From: Arthrobacter sp.
Lineage (GTDB): Bacteria > Actinomycetota > Actinomycetes > Actinomycetales > Micrococcaceae
Direction of reading: 5' to 3'
NCBI GenBank assembly: GCA_023264815.1
Contig: JAHFUZ010000012.1
Coordinates: 1-64,000, forward strand
DNA length: 64,000 nt
In this document: positions 59,736-64,000 of the stretch, in pieces
How the letters are laid out: each line of letters starts with the position of its first letter
Position numbering within the stretch: the stretch's first letter is position 1
The notes under the pieces: model-generated
The model's database searches: none
What the model was told of the DNA's origin: nothing
The model's input: the letters and a program-made list of their open reading frames with translations, nothing else
Program-made: the position numbers and the translations under genes

Positions 59736-61290
59736 CGCAGCGGCTCGGCCCGGTCGAAGCGGTCACGCGTCAGGAAGGCCAGCTGCGCGTCCTTTTCCGC
59801 CAGCCGGATGACCGGCCCCAGCTCGAAGCATGTGGCGTCCAGCCGGCGCAGGGCCTTGGTGTTGCGGGCATCCGGCTCCACCACGATCCTGTCTTTTCCC
59901 GGTACTGAGAACATGTAGTGGATCAGCGATGTAACCAGCCGCGGTGTGAAGTGCGGCAGGGGGCGGCTGGCAGGTGCCAGGAGCAGGTGCATGCCAATGT
60001 CCTCTTCGCGCGCCGGGTAGGCCTCGCCCACGGGGTCGAGGAGCGGCTCGTAGGTCTGGAAAAGAGCCATGGGCTCGCCGTCGAGCAGCACCAGAAAGGC
60101 GTGATGGGTGTCCAGCGAGTCCAGGAACTCGTAGATCCCCAGCACCTCGTCGCGCGTGTGCCCGGTCATGCCCCAGAACCGGGCCCGAGGCTGGGAGACC
60201 CACCCGTAGACCAGGTCAAGGTCTTCAGCAGGGACGAGCGGGACAACCCACCGGCTCTGCTGCCGGTCCGACAGATCCCAGACATACCGTGCCGCAGGTC
60301 CGCGGAAGCTTGTGTCCTCGACGCCGGCCAGGCAGCCCGGGAGTTCGTGGACGGCCAGCAGCTGGTGGCGCCCGCCCCAGGACCCGTTGCCCTCACAGGA
60401 TGCCGTCCTGTCCAACGCCGCTGCCTCTTCCAGCGCCGCCGCGGCCTCGACGGCGGGGCTGATGCCAAGTTCAGTTCCGCGGAGCAGCAGCGTCTCAAGG
60501 GCGAATCCCACCCGCGAAGCCACCGACAACCACGGACCGAACAACGGCGAGTATCCGGTCGGTGCCGTGAGCGGTGCCAGCGCAGGGTGCCGGGCAATCC
60601 GCTGGACCAACAGGCCACGCCATGCCGCGAAGCCGGCGGCACCTTGCTGCCGGCATCCATGCGGCCGTCCCAGGACAACAGCCGGGAACGCAGGCCAGCG
60701 GCACTGGCGCTCAGCGCGCCGGCGTCTAGGGTGTCAACCAGCCCGCGCAGCCGAGTCCATGGACCCAGCCGCGTGTCCGTGTGGATGGCCTGCATGTGGT
60801 CAACACTAAAGGCCGTGATGCCTGGATCTTCCAGCAGTTCACGGAACCGCCGGCGCGGTGGGCGGGCGAATTCCATGCCCGTAGCCTCGCCGCCACCAGC
60901 AGCGCGGTCGTTCGCGCTGACGGCGAAACGCGTCACCGCCGTGCGGGGCAGCGGCACATATATTCCTTTCCAGGAATGTTCGGGTGCGTATGCCGGTACG
61001 GGAATCCGGCGGTTATGGTGGCTTCGCTCCGGGCCCAGGCCGGCGAGGGCATGCCGCACATTCCCCGCGGCATCCGCTGCCAGCACGCTGTTCACAGGCT
61101 CCACCCAGTCCTGCAGGGCGGTCTCCACCTCCGCCACGGAGCGGCTCCTCAGGAGCGGCAGGAGGGCCTCGAAACCCAGCCGCCCCTCAACCCGCGCGGG
61201 GAACCGCAAACTCAGCGCGCCGCCGTCGGGCCCTCCCACGATCACCGGCCCGCGGCGGTCCCGATGAGTTCCATCGGGCCGGAATGTGGC
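59630..61290 (-). pseudogene. Truncated and frameshifted penicillin acylase running into an IucB-type acetyltransferase
   Basis: From about 61290 the minus strand reads RRGPVIVGGPDGGALSLRFP ... WVEPVNSVLAADAAGNVR, the middle of a penicillin-acylase-family amidase; the N-terminal third with its nucleophile serine is missing. Near 60645 (after WDGRMDAGS) the homology jumps one frame and continues FAAWRGLLVQRIARHPALAP ... RYVWDLSDRQQSRWVVPL. There it changes, in the same frame, into a siderophore-type (IucB/RhbD-like) GNAT domain, VPAEDLDLVYGWVSQPRARFWG, through ARNTKALRRLDATCFELGP. The last ~35 codons are antisense to ykoC. It looks like a deletion product; whether the GNAT part is still made is unclear. 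Confidence 0.75.
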
Positions 61291-61465
61291 AGGAGTGTTG
61301 CTTGAAGCGAGTCGGCACGGCGCCGATACTGTACGTGATCTCCGAGCGGCAGAGGCCGCCGCCGTCTTGTGTGAATATCGCATGAGGTGGGTATTTCTGG
61401 TAAAATTCTGAGCCCAAAATGAGCAAATGCGGTCCATGTAGCTCATCTGTGATATTTTTTTGATC

Positions 61466-62989
61466 ATGATTCAGGAAACCGCAGAGCACATTGCCGCCAC
61501 GCTCAGGGACGCCCGCACCGAAAAGGGCTGGACCCAGGGCCAGTTGGCCGACGCTCTGGGAACCAGCCAAAGCGCCGTGGCCCGGATGGAGCAGGGCAAG
61601 CAGAACCTCAGCCTCAAGATGATCCAACGGCTGGAAACGATCTTCGAGCGCAGCATCGTCAAGGTGGGCAAGCCGCAGATGACGCACCTGCGGATCGAAG
61701 GCGGCCGCACCCTGTCCGGGGCCGTGGATGTCAACAGCAGCAAGAATGCGGGCGTGGCCCTGCTGTGTGCCAGCCTGATCAATCGTGGCACCACCGTGCT
61801 CCGCCGCCTCGCCCGGATCGAGGAGGTCAACCGGATCGTGGAGGTCCTGACCAGTATCGGCATGGAATGCACCTGGCTTAACGACACCGACCTCCAGCTC
61901 CGCCGCCCGGTCGTCCTGGACCTTGCCGCCATGGATGTGGACGCCGCCCGCCGCACGCGCAGCGTGATCATGCTGCTGGGCCCGCTCCTGGACGAGTCGT
62001 CCGAGTACCGGCTTCCGTATGCCGGCGGCTGCGACCTTGGCACGCGCACGGTGGAGCCGCACATGCAGGCGCTGCGCCAGTTCGGCTTGTCCGTGGAAGC
62101 GAAGGCCGGCTTCTACGCAGTCCAGGCTCCGGACCCGGACACCAGGAACCGGTCCTTTGTGCTGACCGAGCGCGGGGACACGGTCACCGAAAATGCGATC
62201 ATGGCCGCGGCCCACCGCCGTGGAACCACGGTCATCCGCAACGCCAGCCCCAACTACATGGTCCAGGACCTGTGCTTCTTCCTGGAGATGCTGGGCGTGA
62301 GGATCGAGGGCGTGGGCACCACCACGCTGAAGATCACCGGCCGCCCCATGATCGAGGTCGATGTTGAATACTTCCCGTCCGAGGACCCCATCGAAGCGAT
62401 GAGCCTGATCACCGCCGGCATCGTCACGAACTCCGAGGTGACCATCCGGCGCGTTCCCATCGAGTTCATGGAGATCGAGCTGGCCACGTTGGAGCAGATG
62501 GGCCAGCAGCTGGAGATCTCCGGGGAGTACAAGGCGCGCAACGGCCACACCCGGCTGGTGGATGTGACCACCAAGCCGTCCGAGCTGCGGGCTCCCGAGG
62601 ACAAGATCCACCCCATGCCGTTCCCCGGGCTAAACATCGACAACCTGCCGTTCTTCGCGGTTATCGCCGCCAACGCCCACGGCCAGACCATGATCCACGA
62701 CTGGGTGTACGAGAACCGGGCCATCTACCTCACGGAGCTGAACCGGCTTGGCGCCCAGGTGCAGCTGCTGGACCCGCACCGGATCTACGTCAACGGCCCC
62801 ACCCGGTGGCGCGCGGCCGAAGTGGGCTGCCCGCCGGCCCTCCGCCCCGCGGCCTGCCTGCTGCTGGCCATGCTCGCGGCCCGCGGCGTGTCCGAGCTGC
62901 GCAACATCTACGTGATCGAGCGCGGTTACGAGGACCTGGCCGAACGGCTGAACACCATCGGGGCGAAGGTGGAGTACTTCCAGGACTAG
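61466..62989 (+). CDS. murA: HTH-MurA fusion: XRE helix-turn-helix joined to UDP-GlcNAc enolpyruvyl transferase
   Basis: A 507-residue protein. Residues ~8-62 are an XRE-type helix-turn-helix (GWTQGQLADALGTSQSAVAR). From residue ~72 the sequence is MurA, the enzyme that adds enolpyruvate to UDP-GlcNAc in the first committed step of peptidoglycan synthesis. Conserved are the SKNAG lysine/asparagine pair, C189 in LPYAGGCDLGTR (the fosfomycin-reactive Cys), and ALRPAACLLLA. The DNA-binding domain suggests autoregulation or another nuclear role. ATG 61466 is used; the leader is very AT-rich (TGATATTTTTTTGATC) without a Shine-Dalgarno, so it may be leaderless. Confidence 0.9.
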   Translation: MIQETAEHIAATLRDARTEKGWTQGQLADALGTSQSAVARMEQGKQNLSLKMIQRLETIFERSIVKVGKPQMTHLRIEGGRTLSGAVDVNSSKNAGVALLCASLINRGTTVLRRLARIEEVNRIVEVLTSIGMECTWLNDTDLQLRRPVVLDLAAMDVDAARRTRSVIMLLGPLLDESSEYRLPYAGGCDLGTRTVEPHMQALRQFGLSVEAKAGFYAVQAPDPDTRNRSFVLTERGDTVTENAIMAAAHRRGTTVIRNASPNYMVQDLCFFLEMLGVRIEGVGTTTLKITGRPMIEVDVEYFPSEDPIEAMSLITAGIVTNSEVTIRRVPIEFMEIELATLEQMGQQLEISGEYKARNGHTRLVDVTTKPSELRAPEDKIHPMPFPGLNIDNLPFFAVIAANAHGQTMIHDWVYENRAIYLTELNRLGAQVQLLDPHRIYVNGPTRWRAAEVGCPPALRPAACLLLAMLAARGVSELRNIYVIERGYEDLAERLNTIGAKVEYFQD

Positions 62990-63007
62990 CCTTGTAGGGC
63001 TCACGGC

Positions 63008-63105
63008 GACGGATTCTGCGCCACCATCCGCCGGCGCCCGTGCTGAGGCCGCGCCATGCCGTGGCCGGCATGCCGGACTGAAGGGATGATGGCGCAGAAA
63101 CCGTC
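63008..63105. repeat. Inverted repeat between murA and the second DUF559/AbiEi-like gene
   Basis: Arms 63008-63029 and 63084-63105 (22 nt each, 20 of 22 paired; core TTCTGCGCCA) enclose 54 bases containing the 12-bp palindrome CCGGCATGCCGG. It lies between convergent genes and can work as a terminator. The right arm overlaps the stop codon of the DUF559/AbiEi-like gene by two bases. Confidence 0.82.
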
Positions 63106-63928
63106 ATCCCTTGGGCCGGCCACGCTCCAGCACGGCACGGATTTCCCGCAAAACCATGTCCGGACTGTTCCAGATCTGTTCGGGGGCATAGCTCAGGACT
63201 GCGTACCCCTGGGTCTGTGCAACGTTTGAACGCGTCATGTCCTTCCGCCAGGCCGCGCGCGAGCTGTGGAACTGGAACCCGTTGATTTCAACAATGAGCC
63301 AGCCATCGATGACGAAATCCACTCGGCCCACACCCGCCACCTGGACCTGCCTGCCAAACCGGAGCCCCGCCGAGTCGAACAGCAGGCGGGCGCTGATCTC
63401 CGGCACTGATTCGGACAAACCGTCTGCTTTTGCCAGCCTCCTGCGGGCCACGCCGAAGTAGCGGGCCGTCAGTTCCGCTTCCAGGACTGCCCGAGGTACA
63501 CCGTGCTGTGTCATCGCTGACTGGGCCACGGCAATGGCGTCCACCTCGGGCAGACACGTCAAACTATGAATGACGGTGTCTTCCAGGCCTGCGACAGGAA
63601 GGCAATGGTGCGGTGGGAAGCGTAGGCGTCCGTGGCTTTGGGCAAGCCTGCTGTGTCTGTTCCGGGTGGCCAGGTGGAGGCGGCCTGGTTTGTCCTTGAG
63701 CCACAGCCCATAGCGGGCGGCGCCGGATGCGCAGGTCACGAGCGAATCGGTGATCACGGCCTGGAGGAATTCCGGGTCTGCATCAGGCACGGCCCAAACG
63801 CCTTTTCGTGGCTGGCTGGCTCCGGCCGTCGCCAGGCTCCGGACGGCGCGTTCGGAGTAGCCTTCACGGCGCAGCGTGGCAACACGGGCCACGCCGCCCA
63901 GCGATCTCAGGAAATCCAGGGGGTCCAT
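63104..63928 (-). CDS. AbiEi-like / DUF559 (Vsr-type nuclease fold) protein, copy 2
   Basis: A 274-residue protein with an N-terminal winged-helix AbiEi-like region (MDPLDFLRSLGGVARVATLR), a middle part with TVIHSLTCLPEVDAIAVAQS, and a C-terminal DUF559 domain (VAGVGRVDFVIDGWLIVEIN then GFQFH) in which the Asp and Glu of the PD-(D/E)xK core are kept, unlike copy 1 at 45 kb. Role unknown; such genes have been likened to toxin-antitoxin or restriction components. ATG 63928 is chosen, with TAGCTC eight bases upstream suggesting a leaderless message. The stop TGA borders a palindrome. Confidence 0.7.
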   Translation of the reverse strand: MDPLDFLRSLGGVARVATLRREGYSERAVRSLATAGASQPRKGVWAVPDADPEFLQAVITDSLVTCASGAARYGLWLKDKPGRLHLATRNRHSRLAQSHGRLRFPPHHCLPVAGLEDTVIHSLTCLPEVDAIAVAQSAMTQHGVPRAVLEAELTARYFGVARRRLAKADGLSESVPEISARLLFDSAGLRFGRQVQVAGVGRVDFVIDGWLIVEINGFQFHSSRAAWRKDMTRSNVAQTQGYAVLSYAPEQIWNSPDMVLREIRAVLERGRPKG

Positions 63929-63979
63929 AGAACGAGCTAGCCACGGATTGGGCACGATGTGGACGGCTGGACCGTGACA

Positions 63980-63988
63980 TGTGGACAA
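63980..63988 (-). promoter_or_regulatory. DnaA-box-like 9-mer upstream of DUF559/AbiEi-like copy 2
   Basis: TGTGGACAA, the reverse complement of TTGTCCACA, 52 bases before the gene start and inside a small palindrome CATGTGGACAACATG (63978-63992). Confidence 0.4.
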
Positions 63989-64000
63989 CATGGCTGTGGA

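Noticed and set aside
63929..63991. An N-terminal extension of the DUF559/AbiEi copy 2 protein to 63991
   Set aside because: The extra 21 residues cover the DnaA-box-like palindrome and the likely promoter; the ATG at 63928 fits the family start better.
1..64000. Prophage, integrative element or insertion sequence
   Set aside because: I saw no integrase, transposase, phage structural genes or terminal direct repeats anywhere in the window; the decayed spots look like deletions rather than insertions.

Overview
This window is a 64-kb, very GC-rich stretch of an actinobacterial chromosome, most likely Arthrobacter or a close relative such as Pseudarthrobacter or Paenarthrobacter (Micrococcaceae). 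The evidence is codon use that is strongly GC at third positions, many GTG/TTG and apparently leaderless starts, a mycothiol-type maleylpyruvate isomerase-family protein, a LAL-type regulator behind benABCD as in corynebacteria, and a TPP-riboswitch-controlled ykoEDC set. Genus is inference. Nothing here looks like an integrated phage or a recent insertion sequence.

Layout. 1-0.8 kb: the 3' end of a 5S rRNA gene (so an rrn operon lies just upstream), a strong terminator, a cluster of 32-bp-period repeats, and the HU gene. 0.8-7.9 kb: a CopD-CtaG fusion, a thioredoxin-NHL protein, an unknown membrane-anchored protein and a HerA-like ATPase. 7.9-21.9 kb is the metabolic core, an aromatic catabolic island. 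benE and catA face left; benABCD and a LAL activator (probably BenR) face right; catRBC and benK face left. Together they import benzoate (BenE, BenK), oxidise it to catechol (BenABC, BenD), open the ring (CatA) and carry muconate to enol-lactone (CatB, CatC). The last step to beta-ketoadipate is not encoded here. BenC carries an unexpected C-terminal FCD domain of the kind found in GntR-type sensors.

22-31.8 kb: a mycothiol-dependent-enzyme homologue, a divergent MarR/drug-efflux pair with a palindromic operator, a flavin monooxygenase-like protein, DUF808, a GH15 glucosidase/trehalase fused to a trehalose-phosphatase domain that has lost its catalytic aspartates, an AEC permease and panD. 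31.8-38.2 kb: a proline-utilisation unit. A LysR regulator lies divergent from an amino-acid permease, followed by bifunctional putA. Permease and putA share a 62-bp promoter/operator element, with more 32-bp repeats between them. 38-44 kb: small regulators and transporters, tRNA-Gly(CCC) between two SRPBCC paralogues, and a secreted CAP protein.

44-49 kb: dcd, then a DUF559/AbiEi-like gene bracketed by two 61-bp palindromes of identical 26-9-26 architecture, a KhtTU-like cation/proton antiporter pair and an Atg22-like MFS protein. 49.4-55.9 kb: a complete Mrp Na+/H+ antiporter operon with fused A-B. 56.2-59.7 kb: a TPP riboswitch with a Shine-Dalgarno sequestering hairpin and the ykoEDC ECF thiamine-precursor transporter. 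59.6-61.3 kb: a truncated, frameshifted penicillin-acylase remnant running into a siderophore-type acetyltransferase. 61.5-64 kb: an HTH-MurA fusion and a second DUF559/AbiEi-like gene whose stop codon again sits at the edge of a palindrome.

The most promising undescribed signals are the nuclease-like genes tied to palindromic repeats, the 32-bp-period box family, the BenC-FCD fusion, and the dead-phosphatase GH15 protein.
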